Shown: in pieces, positions 8,504 to 16,763 of the stretch | Position numbering within the stretch: the first letter of the stretch is position 1 | Layout: the number at the start of each line of letters is the position of its first letter | Source of the DNA: Bacteroidaceae bacterium | GTDB lineage: Bacteria > Bacteroidota > Bacteroidia > Bacteroidales > Bacteroidaceae | NCBI GenBank assembly: GCA_017427065.1 | Contig: JAFRTL010000009.1 | Location: 1-64,000, forward strand | Direction of reading: 5' to 3' | DNA length: 64,000 nt | Made by a program: the position numbers and the translations under genes | The notes under the pieces: model-generated | The model's input: only the letters and a program-made list of their open reading frames with translations | The model's database searches: none | Told to the model about the DNA's origin: nothing

Positions 8504-11428
8504 ATGAATAGAATCCTAATGAAATGGTCTTTATGGTGCATAGGTCTGTTCCTTATGGTTGGTTGCACCAAGGAACAAAGCGGTTTTGTGACCATTTATC
8601 CTGATAGCGGACAAGCAAAAGTGGTGCGATTACAAGTAGTGAATGACCAGATTATCCGTGTGCAGGCTACCTCGGAAGACGCCCTTCCGCAGAAACAGAG
8701 TCTGATAGTGGTGCCACAAACGGCTAGGGTGGATTACGACGTGCAGGAAGATGACGCACAAGTGACTGTGAAAACCAAACAAGTGAAGGCTGTGGTAAGT
8801 AAGTCGACTGGGGAAGTGACCTTCTACGACGCTGAGGGGAAGGTCCTGCTGAAGGAAGCAAAAGATGGCAAGAAGTTCCAGGATTTTACGGTACCTGAAC
8901 GTGAAATAGGCATGGGTACGCTGACGGAGGAACAACGGCATGGACTGACTTGGAATGCCGTTTTCGAGAGTCCGGATGATGAGGCTTTCTACGGATTGGG
9001 ACAGCATCAGAGCGAGGAACTGAACATGAAAGGGCGCAACGAGGACCTTTTCCAATATAATACAAAAGTGAGTGTGCCTTTTGTTATTTCTAATAAGAAC
9101 TACGGACTGTTGTGGGACTCCTACTCTTATGGCAGATTTGGCAACCCACACGACTATAAGCAACTTGGTGGGGTGTTCAAGTTGTACGACAAGAATGGTC
9201 AAGAGGGACATCTGACAGGAACTTATACTGATAGAAATCATAAGACACTGGTGAGAGAAGAAGATTCCATCTACTTTGAGTATGCCTTGCCTGAGGCTTC
9301 GGAGATAGGAAAGACCGACAAAGGGGGCATCCAGAACTTTCCAAAGGGGTTTAACCTTGGAGGTGCAAAGGTGGTGTATGAAGGTGCTTTAGAGGCTACA
9401 CAGGATTGTGAGTATCAGTTTATTCTCTATTATGCGGGCTATACCAAAGTATTTCTTGGAGGTGAGGAAGTAGTACCTGAGCGTTGGCGCACTGCTTGGA
9501 ATCCGAATGCCTATAAGTTTGAATATACTTTGAAAGCTGGGGTGAAGACTCCGCTACGCATAGAATGGGATCCCGATGGAGGGGTGAGTTACATAGGTCT
9601 GCGCGTTTCGGAACCTCGTACGCTTGAAGAACGTGGACGTCTGAGCATCTGGAGTGAGATGAGCAGGGATATGGATTACTACTTCATTGCTGGGGCAAAC
9701 ATGGATGAAGTGATTTCCGGATATCGTACCCTTACAGGTAAGGCTCCCGTCTATCCGAAGTGGGTACTGGGATTCTGGCAAAGTCGTGAACGCTATAGTA
9801 GTGCGCGAGATATTGAGGAAACGCTTGCAGAGTTCAGAAAACGACATATTCCTATTGACAACATTGTGCAGGACTGGTTCTATTGGCACGAAGATCAGTG
9901 GGGCAGTCATGTGTTCGATGAAACCCGTTTCCCAGATCCGCAGGCTATGTTAGATTCCATACATCAGATGCATGGGCGCTACATGATATCGGTATGGCCG
10001 AAGTTCTATGTGGCGACTGACAACTACAAGGAACTGGACAATAATGGCTGGATGTATCGTCAAGCAGTGGTGGATAGTATCAGAGACTGGGTAGGACCTG
10101 GTTATTTTGGCTCTTTCTATGATGCCTATGCCGCAGGAGCCCGTGACATGTTCTGGCGTCAGATGGATGAGAACCTCTATTCGAAATACCACTATAGCAT
10201 TGATGCGTGGTGGATGGATGCTTCGGAACCCAATATACGCGACTGTACTCCTCTTTGGTATCGTAAGGCATTAAGTGGTCCTACAGCCTTAGGTTCTTCT
10301 ACAGAGTATTTCAACGCCTATAGCATCGTAAATGCCGATGCTATCTATAATGGTCAGCGCAGCGTAAATCCTAATCAACGTGTGTTCTTATTGACACGCA
10401 GTGGCTTTGCTGGAGAGCAGCGCTATTCTACGGCTACATGGAGTGGTGATATAGGTACCCGTTGGGAGGATATGCGGGCACAAATGACAGCGGGTATGAA
10501 CTATAGTCTCTCTGGTTTGCCTTTCTGGGGGATGGATCAAGGTGGTTTCTGTGTGGAGAACCGCTATGTTTCAGCGCAACGGTTGTATGACCAGACAGGA
10601 AAAGAGAATGAAGACTTGAAGGAATGGCGCGAATTACAAACTCGCTGGAATCAGTTTGGTTGTTTTATTCCACTTTATAGAGCGCATGGACAATGGCCAT
10701 TACGAGAGGTGTTCAATATTGCTCCTGATGACCATCCTGCTTATCAGAGTATAGTGTGGTACCATCAATTGCGTTACCACCTGATGCCTTACCTCTATTC
10801 AATGGCAGGATGGGTACATCTGAATGACTATACCATGATGCGTGCGTTGGTGATGGACTACGGTGCGGATCGTAACGTGCTAAACATCAAAGATCAGTGG
10901 ATGTTTGGCCCTTCACTGATGGCTTGCCCTGTCAGCGAGTATCAAGCACGTACGCGTAAGGTGTACTTCCCAAGTCAGTGCGGATGGTACGATTTCTATA
11001 CGGGTCGTTACATTCAAGGAGGCCAACACCTGGAAGTTGATGCTCCTTATGAGCGTATTCCAGTGTTTGTACCAGAGGGAAGCATTCTGCCTATAGGCCC
11101 AGCTATGGAGTGGAGCGATGAGAAACCTGCAGAGCTTATCAACCTCTATGTCTATGCTGGTAAGGATGCCACCTTCCAGCTCTATGAGGATGAGGGAATC
11201 AACTATAATTATGAACGTGGTGATTATTCCACCATCGACATCCGTTACGAGGATGCTACCCATACTCTGACTATCGCTCAGCGTGAAGGTAGCTTCGAAG
11301 GGATGCTTCAGCAACGTCGTTTCAATGTGGTGTTGATAAACAAAGATACTCCGAAAGCCTTGAATTTGGATAATCCGCAAGGCATGTTGATAGAGTATAA
11401 TGGTGAAGAAGTGAAGGTTTGTCTCTGA
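8504..11428 (+). CDS. GH31 glycoside hydrolase lipoprotein with PA14-like insert (alpha-xylosidase-like)
   Basis: 974 residues with a lipoprotein signal (FLMVGC, Cys21). An N-terminal GH31 beta-sandwich (about 25-230) is interrupted at about 240-370 by a PA14-like module (YQFILYYAGYTKVFLGGEE, then PLRIEWDPDGG). The (beta/alpha)8 catalytic domain follows, with nucleophile Asp572 in WWMDASEP and acid/base Asp649 in TATWSGDI, then a C-terminal beta domain. A PA14 insert in GH31 is typical of Bacteroidales alpha-xylosidases acting on xyloglucan oligosaccharides, so xylose removal is the best guess; alpha-glucosidase activity is possible. It stands alone, without SusC/SusD or other glycanase genes, and so is not in an obvious utilisation locus. 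The lipid anchor implies action in the periplasm or at the outer membrane. Confidence 0.9.
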   Translation: MNRILMKWSLWCIGLFLMVGCTKEQSGFVTIYPDSGQAKVVRLQVVNDQIIRVQATSEDALPQKQSLIVVPQTARVDYDVQEDDAQVTVKTKQVKAVVSKSTGEVTFYDAEGKVLLKEAKDGKKFQDFTVPEREIGMGTLTEEQRHGLTWNAVFESPDDEAFYGLGQHQSEELNMKGRNEDLFQYNTKVSVPFVISNKNYGLLWDSYSYGRFGNPHDYKQLGGVFKLYDKNGQEGHLTGTYTDRNHKTLVREEDSIYFEYALPEASEIGKTDKGGIQNFPKGFNLGGAKVVYEGALEATQDCEYQFILYYAGYTKVFLGGEEVVPERWRTAWNPNAYKFEYTLKAGVKTPLRIEWDPDGGVSYIGLRVSEPRTLEERGRLSIWSEMSRDMDYYFIAGANMDEVISGYRTLTGKAPVYPKWVLGFWQSRERYSSARDIEETLAEFRKRHIPIDNIVQDWFYWHEDQWGSHVFDETRFPDPQAMLDSIHQMHGRYMISVWPKFYVATDNYKELDNNGWMYRQAVVDSIRDWVGPGYFGSFYDAYAAGARDMFWRQMDENLYSKYHYSIDAWWMDASEPNIRDCTPLWYRKALSGPTALGSSTEYFNAYSIVNADAIYNGQRSVNPNQRVFLLTRSGFAGEQRYSTATWSGDIGTRWEDMRAQMTAGMNYSLSGLPFWGMDQGGFCVENRYVSAQRLYDQTGKENEDLKEWRELQTRWNQFGCFIPLYRAHGQWPLREVFNIAPDDHPAYQSIVWYHQLRYHLMPYLYSMAGWVHLNDYTMMRALVMDYGADRNVLNIKDQWMFGPSLMACPVSEYQARTRKVYFPSQCGWYDFYTGRYIQGGQHLEVDAPYERIPVFVPEGSILPIGPAMEWSDEKPAELINLYVYAGKDATFQLYEDEGINYNYERGDYSTIDIRYEDATHTLTIAQREGSFEGMLQQRRFNVVLINKDTPKALNLDNPQGMLIEYNGEEVKVCL

Positions 11429-11451
11429 AATACTTAGATGCCAATATAAAA

Positions 11452-11480
11452 AGAAAGGGAGCGTTGTGGCTCCCTTTTCT
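11452..11480. terminator. Bidirectional terminator between GH31 and yfhO-like genes
   Basis: The inverted repeat AAAGGGAGC (11454-11462) / GCTCCCTTT (11469-11477) has a 6-nt loop, with A-rich sequence on the left and T-rich on the right. It sits between two convergent genes. Confidence 0.8.
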
Positions 11481-11481
11481 G

Positions 11482-13992
11482 TTAGTTAATCAACTCTTTC
11501 CGTTTCTTCCAAACCAGAGCAATGAGCACGAGGATGAACAATCCGTATCCTGCATAAGCCAGACTTTCTGTGGTATGCAAGCTCTTAGGGTCGAAGGTCA
11601 TCTCTATCGTGTGTTGCCCTGCTGGGATATACAGCGCACGTAGCACATAGTTGGCTCGTGCTAATTCTGCAGGTTGCCCGTCGATAGTGACCAGCCATCC
11701 ATCAGGATAATAGATCTCTGAGAATACCGCTACACCATCCTGGGTATTGGCAGTGCTGTAGCGCAGATGGTTGGGTTCATATACCTGAAGGGTGATGTTA
11801 GCAGTGCTGTCAGCAGTCAAGATAGATGCATCGTGAAGAGAGACCTTAAACTTGCTGTCCACTACGGCTGTAGCGTTAGGCTTGAAGCCACTCAGCGCAG
11901 CAATTTCTTCATTCGCGTTAGCCACATACATCACCTGGTTCACAAACCAGGCATTGCCTAAGGCATAAGGATTCTGTATAGGTACTGTTTCTCCCTTCTC
12001 GCCGATAGGAAAGATGAAGTAGCGTGTGTTCAGCATATTGAGCACAGGGAACTTTGTTGCATCTACTTGCTCCATATCCCCTCCTGCATTCACCACTTCA
12101 CGGTAAGTATTCTGCATCTCACTGGTGATATGGTTGTCTATTAATTCCTGATAGCGACGCAGTTTGGCAGCATGATAGCCACCAACGCTCTTGTGCCAGT
12201 AGGAGGTCTGGTTCTCGTTGAACGTACTGGTTGCAAAGTTCAGTACGCGATAATCCAACGCCTTATCTTGCAGAATCTCCTCATCGGTAGCCGTTTTCAC
12301 AAAACTGTCAGTACGGATGCTGGGAGATACAAACTGGTCGTCGTAGAGGTAGCGCTTATTGACCATCCACATATCTGCAAGGCAAAGCAGCAACACACCT
12401 CCGATGGTAAATTCTTTGCGCAGCTTGCCACTAGAGTATGCCATCAACAGTAGGCATCCCACGATGATGATCAGCGCACTACGTCTTACATCTGCAGTCA
12501 CCAATGCCTGGCGCATTTCAGTAAGATTAGCCATGATGCCGCCAAGCATCTCTTTAGGGATGCTGCCCTGATCAGCAGCCTGCGTAAGCATCTGTGCTTC
12601 TTGTGCAGGGATGAAGTCGGTAAACATGCCTGGGGCTAGCCAGATAAGTAGGGCTATGCCCAGCGTGAGTGCCAAACTGATAAGGAATGCGTTGCGGTAG
12701 GTCTTAAGAGCTCCGCGCTCCGTAAGCCATTGCCTTAAAGCAAATATCGCTACTAGGGGAATGGTGAACTCTGCTATCACAAGGATGGAAGACACTGTGC
12801 GGAAGCTGCTGTACATAGGTACATAGTCGATAAAGAAATCTGTCACGGGCATAAAATTCTTACCCCAAGACAGAACGATGGAGAAGATAGTCGCTGCCAC
12901 CAAAGCCCATTTCATAGGACCTTTCATGATGAAGCATCCCAGGAAGAAAAGGAACAGCACGAAAGCGCCTACATAGACAGGACCAGCTGTCATGGGTTGG
13001 TCGCCAAAGTACTGTGTGAGGCTGCTATAGAGGCTGCTATACTGAGGATTAGCTTTCGCCATAGCTGTGCTGCTCTGACTAAGAGGCACTGAAGCGCCCC
13101 CTTTCAGGTTGGGCACTAAGAAGGTCAACGTTTCCCCAATGCCATAGCTCCATTGTGTGATGTAGTCGCGATCCAGTCCACTACTGGTCTGCTTAGCAGC
13201 ATCGCCCATCTGTACCAGTTCGCTCTTGCCACGCATGGTCTCCTTGCTGTACTTATACGTATGGTAGAGGTTCGATAGGTTGGTCGAGATTCCAATGAGT
13301 CCTGCTATCACCAGCACGCCCGTTGCTTTCAGGAACTGTGGCACCTTGCCCTCTTTGTAAGCCTGTACCAGATAGGCGATGGCCATGAAGAGCATCACGA
13401 AGAGGAAATAATAGGTCATCTGTACGTGGTTCGACATGATTTGCAGTGCCACGAACAACGCAAAGACCAGTCCACCTTGCAACAGTTTTCCTCTGTATGC
13501 AAGTACCATACCTGCAATCGTGGGCGGAATATAAGCTAATGTGACAAATTTCCAGATGTGTCCTGCAGCAATGATGATAAAGAAGTAGCTGGAGAATGCC
13601 CAAAGGATAGCTCCTAAGCTCGATAACCATACCGATATACCAAAGGCACGCAGCAAGATAAAGAATCCCAGCATCAAGATGAACGTCAGCTTCACATAGT
13701 CGGGCAGAAATAGCTGATACACCTTCTCCGTCCACTTCAGCGGCTGTCCCGATTCATACGATGGAGAGATCTGGTAGGTGGGCATACCGCCAAAGAGGGC
13801 ATTGGTCCATCTCGTCGTCTTTCCCGTCTCTTCCTTATAGACCTTAGCTTCCTGACCAGCCCCCGTGCCTGCCGAGGTATCATGCTGGAAGAGAATTCGC
13901 CCTTCTATATCAGCAGGGAAGAAGTAGGCAAATGAAATCAGGATAAACGCCACTATGGCGATAAGGTCGGGGAGTATCTTTTTCAGTGTCAT
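11482..13992 (-). CDS. YfhO-family polytopic membrane protein
   Basis: 836 residues with about twelve hydrophobic segments. The first membrane helix (IVAFILISFAYFFP) is followed by a loop with a GT-C-like acidic pair region (QHDTSAGTGAG) and WTNALFGGMPTYQI, typical of YfhO-family proteins (PF09586). The last ~300 residues include a soluble domain (about 560-800) ending in a final helix. Relatives in Gram-positives glycosylate teichoic acids; in Bacteroidota they are a common uncharacterised GT-C-like family, probably moving sugars from lipid carriers. A near-consensus promoter (TATCTTCG, 14018-14025) precedes it, and a bidirectional terminator follows. Confidence 0.88.
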   Translation of the reverse strand: MTLKKILPDLIAIVAFILISFAYFFPADIEGRILFQHDTSAGTGAGQEAKVYKEETGKTTRWTNALFGGMPTYQISPSYESGQPLKWTEKVYQLFLPDYVKLTFILMLGFFILLRAFGISVWLSSLGAILWAFSSYFFIIIAAGHIWKFVTLAYIPPTIAGMVLAYRGKLLQGGLVFALFVALQIMSNHVQMTYYFLFVMLFMAIAYLVQAYKEGKVPQFLKATGVLVIAGLIGISTNLSNLYHTYKYSKETMRGKSELVQMGDAAKQTSSGLDRDYITQWSYGIGETLTFLVPNLKGGASVPLSQSSTAMAKANPQYSSLYSSLTQYFGDQPMTAGPVYVGAFVLFLFFLGCFIMKGPMKWALVAATIFSIVLSWGKNFMPVTDFFIDYVPMYSSFRTVSSILVIAEFTIPLVAIFALRQWLTERGALKTYRNAFLISLALTLGIALLIWLAPGMFTDFIPAQEAQMLTQAADQGSIPKEMLGGIMANLTEMRQALVTADVRRSALIIIVGCLLLMAYSSGKLRKEFTIGGVLLLCLADMWMVNKRYLYDDQFVSPSIRTDSFVKTATDEEILQDKALDYRVLNFATSTFNENQTSYWHKSVGGYHAAKLRRYQELIDNHITSEMQNTYREVVNAGGDMEQVDATKFPVLNMLNTRYFIFPIGEKGETVPIQNPYALGNAWFVNQVMYVANANEEIAALSGFKPNATAVVDSKFKVSLHDASILTADSTANITLQVYEPNHLRYSTANTQDGVAVFSEIYYPDGWLVTIDGQPAELARANYVLRALYIPAGQHTIEMTFDPKSLHTTESLAYAGYGLFILVLIALVWKKRKELIN

Positions 13993-14017
13993 GGTGATGA
14001 TTCTTTTATTTTGGCAG

Positions 14018-14025
14018 CGAAGATA
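14018..14025 (-). promoter_or_regulatory. Near-consensus -7 box for the yfhO-like gene
   Basis: Minus-strand TATCTTCG lies 25 nt upstream of the start and has one mismatch to TAnnTTTG. Confidence 0.45.
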
Positions 14026-14047
14026 GCAGATTTTACGCGAATTATTG

Positions 14048-14055
14048 TATTTTTG
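14048..14055 (+). promoter_or_regulatory. -7 box for mtnN
   Basis: TATTTTTG lies 22 nt upstream of the mtnN start and is an exact TAnnTTTG match. Confidence 0.6.
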
Positions 14056-14077
14056 TCGTTAAAAAGATAGAAACAAG

Positions 14078-14761
14078 ATGAAGATAGGTGTGATAGTAGC
14101 AATGGACAAGGAGCTTAAGCAACTCCGTGCCCTCTTGGAAAACGGTGTTTCAGAAACTATAGGTAGCTTAGAGTTTATCAGCGGACGTGTTGGTCGCAAC
14201 GAGGTAGTGCTGCAGAAATGCGGCATTGGCAAGGTGAACTCAACCATAGGCACTGTAGAAATGATTCATCAATATAAGCCCGATATCATTATTTCTACAG
14301 GATGTGCAGGTGGTGCATCCACAGAGATGGAGGTGGGCGATGTGGTCATAGGTACAGAGATGGTGTATCACGATGCCTATTGTGGGGAGCAGCAGGCTTT
14401 CGGACAAGTGATGGGTATGCCTGCACGCTTCAAGGCCAATCCTCAGTTGGTACTGATGGCGCAGCAAGTAGAGCATGGCGCAGGAGTGCACGAAGGACTC
14501 ATTGTCGGAGGCGACTGGTTTGTGAACAGTCGCGAGAAGATGCAGCAGATACTCGACCGTTTTCCAGAAGCTGTGGCAGTAGATATGGAGAGCACCAGCA
14601 TCGCGCAGACCTGCTATATCTATCAGGTGCCGTTTATCTCCTTCCGTGTCATCAGTGATGTGCCTCTTAAAGATCATCAGGCATCACAGTACTATGACTT
14701 CTGGGACCGCATGGCTGATGGTTCCTTTCACGTCACCAAGAGCTTCCTTGAAAAACTTTAA
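14078..14761 (+). CDS. mtnN: 5'-methylthioadenosine/S-adenosylhomocysteine nucleosidase
   Basis: 227 residues, the normal size of MTA/SAH nucleosidase (Pfs). The N-terminal GVIVAMDKEL gives catalytic Glu12; STGCAGG, the MES segment VDMESTS (Glu171) and the general acid Asp194 in ISDVPLKDH are all conserved. It cleaves S-adenosylhomocysteine to adenine and S-ribosylhomocysteine, the substrate of LuxS. The luxS gene lies convergent and only 3 nt away, so the two consecutive steps of the activated methyl cycle / AI-2 pathway sit side by side on opposite strands. Confidence 0.97.
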   Translation: MKIGVIVAMDKELKQLRALLENGVSETIGSLEFISGRVGRNEVVLQKCGIGKVNSTIGTVEMIHQYKPDIIISTGCAGGASTEMEVGDVVIGTEMVYHDAYCGEQQAFGQVMGMPARFKANPQLVLMAQQVEHGAGVHEGLIVGGDWFVNSREKMQQILDRFPEAVAVDMESTSIAQTCYIYQVPFISFRVISDVPLKDHQASQYYDFWDRMADGSFHVTKSFLEKL

Positions 14762-14764
14762 CGA

Positions 14765-15259
14765 TTAAGCGTCAGCAAAAATCTTTCCGTCATCAAGGGT
14801 AACCTGCAGTTTCGTATATTCGCTGTGGAAATCGTTCTGCAAGCGATCTAGATAGCGTGCGCTTTCCCACTTACACATTGGGAGGTCGTGGAGCAAGTAG
14901 TTGCCACAGGCCTCAGGACGTGTAGCAGGTACTTCTGTCTGTGTCAGAATCCATTGAAGACACTCGATGGTCAGGCGTCTCATGTCTTCCACACTGTATT
15001 CTCCCGTCATGATGATATACATGCCTGTGAGACACCCCATAGGGCCTACATAGACGACATCCTCTTTTACCTCACTGTTGCGAAACCATGTGGCCATCAG
15101 GTGTTCCATGCTGTGTATGGCAGCAGGGGCAACGGCAGGTTCTTTATTTGGTTCCGTGATGCGTAGGTCGTATGTGGTGAAGCCTTTATCTACACGTGAA
15201 ATGTAGATACCCGGCTTCAATTGGGTATGATCGATGGTAAAACTCTGTATAACTTCCAT
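14765..15259 (-). CDS. luxS: S-ribosylhomocysteine lyase (AI-2 synthase)
   Basis: 164 residues, full length. The iron/zinc ligands are His49 and His53 in HSMEH and Cys118 in EACGNYLLHDL; the catalytic cysteine is Cys76 in GPMGCLTG. LuxS converts S-ribosylhomocysteine to homocysteine and DPD, the precursor of autoinducer-2. It is convergent with mtnN, which makes its substrate. A weak -7 box (TATCTTAG, minus strand, 15287-15294) lies 27 nt upstream. No AI-2 receptor gene is seen in the window, so the role may be metabolic rather than signalling. Confidence 0.97.
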   Translation of the reverse strand: MEVIQSFTIDHTQLKPGIYISRVDKGFTTYDLRITEPNKEPAVAPAAIHSMEHLMATWFRNSEVKEDVVYVGPMGCLTGMYIIMTGEYSVEDMRRLTIECLQWILTQTEVPATRPEACGNYLLHDLPMCKWESARYLDRLQNDFHSEYTKLQVTLDDGKIFADA

Positions 15260-15351
15260 AATAAGAATCTAACGTTTTTCGTGGTACTAAGATACTGACT
15301 TTTTTTTCAGATTGTTACCGTTTGGTAGGAAAAGTTACAAGGCTTAAAGTA

Positions 15352-15396
15352 TAAGTTAGGTTACGGCTAATTGTCTCTTTGCCGTAACCTAACTTA
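15352..15396. terminator. 16-bp perfect inverted repeat, probable terminator of the flavodoxin gene
   Basis: TAAGTTAGGTTACGGC (15352-15367) pairs perfectly with GCCGTAACCTAACTTA (15381-15396) across a 13-nt loop. It starts 19 nt past the flavodoxin stop and precedes luxS. No good T-run follows on the minus strand, so another RNA-structural role is possible. Confidence 0.6.
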
Positions 15397-15415
15397 ATTA
15401 TAGAGTATCGTTCTA

Positions 15416-16240
15416 TCATCTGTCAACAGCAGTGAAGTAAGGAGCTGCACCGCTGTTTTCCTTAGTGATATAGATATCCATTTTAGCACCGTTGGCTTCG
15501 CCTACGAACTTATAGTCGGTACCTTTAGAGGTGGTGCGACTGCCTACGCTCACGGCCTGTGTGCCATTCATCATAGGGTAGGTAGAGATGGCTGCGTTGA
15601 AGATCTCTGTTTCTTCTGCAGTTGGAGCCTGCTGAGCAGAATAGTCGGCCAAAGCCTCGTTCTGACCTTCGATGAGGCCGAGGTTGATCAGCACGCGATC
15701 AACAGTGGCAGGCATCTTGTCCATCAGTGAGCTGCGAACGCCCATGCAATCGGCAATATTGATGGTAGGATAAGTGCTGTGCATCTCGTCTACGCTCTGC
15801 TTTACACCGCTACTACCACTAGTGCAGAAAGGAACTACGGTCTTGCCATTCAACGCACCGCTAGCCAGCAAGGTCTTGACAGGCTGAGCATAGGTGCCAA
15901 ACCAAAGTGGGTAACCTAGGAAGATAACGTCATAGTCAGCTACATTGGCCTTCAGAGGCTTCAGCTCTGGCAGTACATTGCCTTCACGCTCCTCGCCAGA
16001 ACGCTTGATAATTTCGTCATACACAGTAGAATAGGCATTCACCAGTTCGAGGGCTTCGATATCGGCACCAGTCTTCTGCTGAATGTACTCAGCCATTTGC
16101 TTTGTGGTGTTGGTGACAGAGAAATAGAGCACCAATACTTTCTTGGCAGCAGGTTCTTCGGCTTGCTGCTCGGCATTTTGCTTTGATGCGCAAGATATCA
16201 TGAACAGTCCTGCAAGCATCATTAAAACTAACTTCTTCAT
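15416..16240 (-). CDS. Flavodoxin-family lipoprotein
   Basis: 274 residues. A lipoprotein signal (LFMISC, Cys17) precedes a flavodoxin-4-type domain (about 33-195). The FMN-phosphate loop is FSVTNTTKQMAEYI, and GYPLWFGTYAQPV and PFCTSGSSGV frame the isoalloxazine. The last ~70 residues form an extra beta-rich segment of unknown function. Cytoplasmic flavodoxins carry electrons; the anchored form is common in Bacteroidota and presumably works in the periplasm as an oxidoreductase with unknown partners. It is monocistronic, bounded by a 16-bp hairpin downstream and the rpsO terminator upstream. Confidence 0.88.
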   Translation of the reverse strand: MKKLVLMMLAGLFMISCASKQNAEQQAEEPAAKKVLVLYFSVTNTTKQMAEYIQQKTGADIEALELVNAYSTVYDEIIKRSGEEREGNVLPELKPLKANVADYDVIFLGYPLWFGTYAQPVKTLLASGALNGKTVVPFCTSGSSGVKQSVDEMHSTYPTINIADCMGVRSSLMDKMPATVDRVLINLGLIEGQNEALADYSAQQAPTAEETEIFNAAISTYPMMNGTQAVSVGSRTTSKGTDYKFVGEANGAKMDIYITKENSGAAPYFTAVDR

Positions 16241-16281
16241 TTGCTTTACTTAATATGTGTTAATAATCTTTCTTTGACTAG

Positions 16282-16317
16282 AAAAGGGGAATCTCCACAT
16301 AGAAGATTCCCCTTTTT
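16282..16317 (-). terminator. Terminator of rpsO
   Basis: AAAAGGGGAATCT (16282-16294) pairs with AGATTCCCCTTTT (16304-16316). A/T runs flank the stem on both sides, 20 nt past the rpsO stop. Confidence 0.8.
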
Positions 16318-16336
16318 AGAAGTTCGCTTCGCAGTA

Positions 16337-16606
16337 TTATCTGCGCAGACCCAGAGCCTTGACGATTTCACGGTAGCGGTTGATGTCGCGCTCCTGCAGA
16401 TAACGGAGGAGTGAACGGCGCTTACCTACCAATTTCGTCAATGAACGAGATGTAGTATAATCTTTCTTATTGAGCTTCAAGTGCTCAGTAAGGTGAGCAA
16501 TACGGTATGAAAACAAAGCTATCTGAGCCTCTGGTGAGCCAGTATCAGTGTTAGACTTTCCGTACTTGCTGAAGATTTCTTGCTTTTTAGCAGCGTCTAA
16601 ATACAT
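16337..16606 (-). CDS. rpsO: 30S ribosomal protein S15
   Basis: 89 residues from MYLDAAKKQEIF, the standard S15 length; an in-frame extension to 16708 is ignored because it runs back through the promoter. The signature GSPEAQIALFSYRIAHLTEHL, the KKDYTTSRSLTKLVGKRRSLL core and the RYREIVKALGLRR end are intact. S15 binds 16S rRNA early in 30S assembly and often represses its own translation. It is divergent from typA, with an exact TAnnTTTG box at 16650-16657 and a strong terminator downstream. Confidence 0.97.
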   Translation of the reverse strand: MYLDAAKKQEIFSKYGKSNTDTGSPEAQIALFSYRIAHLTEHLKLNKKDYTTSRSLTKLVGKRRSLLRYLQERDINRYREIVKALGLRR

Positions 16607-16649
16607 AATGTTTTGAATAAAAGTGTAACAAATTTTTGTAATGCGGGTG

Positions 16650-16657
16650 CAAAGATA
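16650..16657 (-). promoter_or_regulatory. -7 box for rpsO
   Basis: Minus-strand TATCTTTG lies 43 nt upstream of the rpsO start. Confidence 0.65.
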
Positions 16658-16732
16658 GGCATAATCTCTGAATATGCAACACTTTATGTGCGATTTTTTT
16701 ATCGGCATACATTATATGTGGTGTAAAATTCG

Positions 16733-16740
16733 TAACTTTG
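16733..16740 (+). promoter_or_regulatory. -7 box for typA
   Basis: TAACTTTG lies 23 nt upstream of the typA start and matches TAnnTTTG. Confidence 0.65.
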
Positions 16741-16763
16741 CACCCGATTTCAAGGTATTAGTT

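Noticed and set aside
16607-16708. N-terminal extension of rpsO
   Set aside because: The extra codons cross the promoter box; S15 proteins start at MYLD-like sequence.
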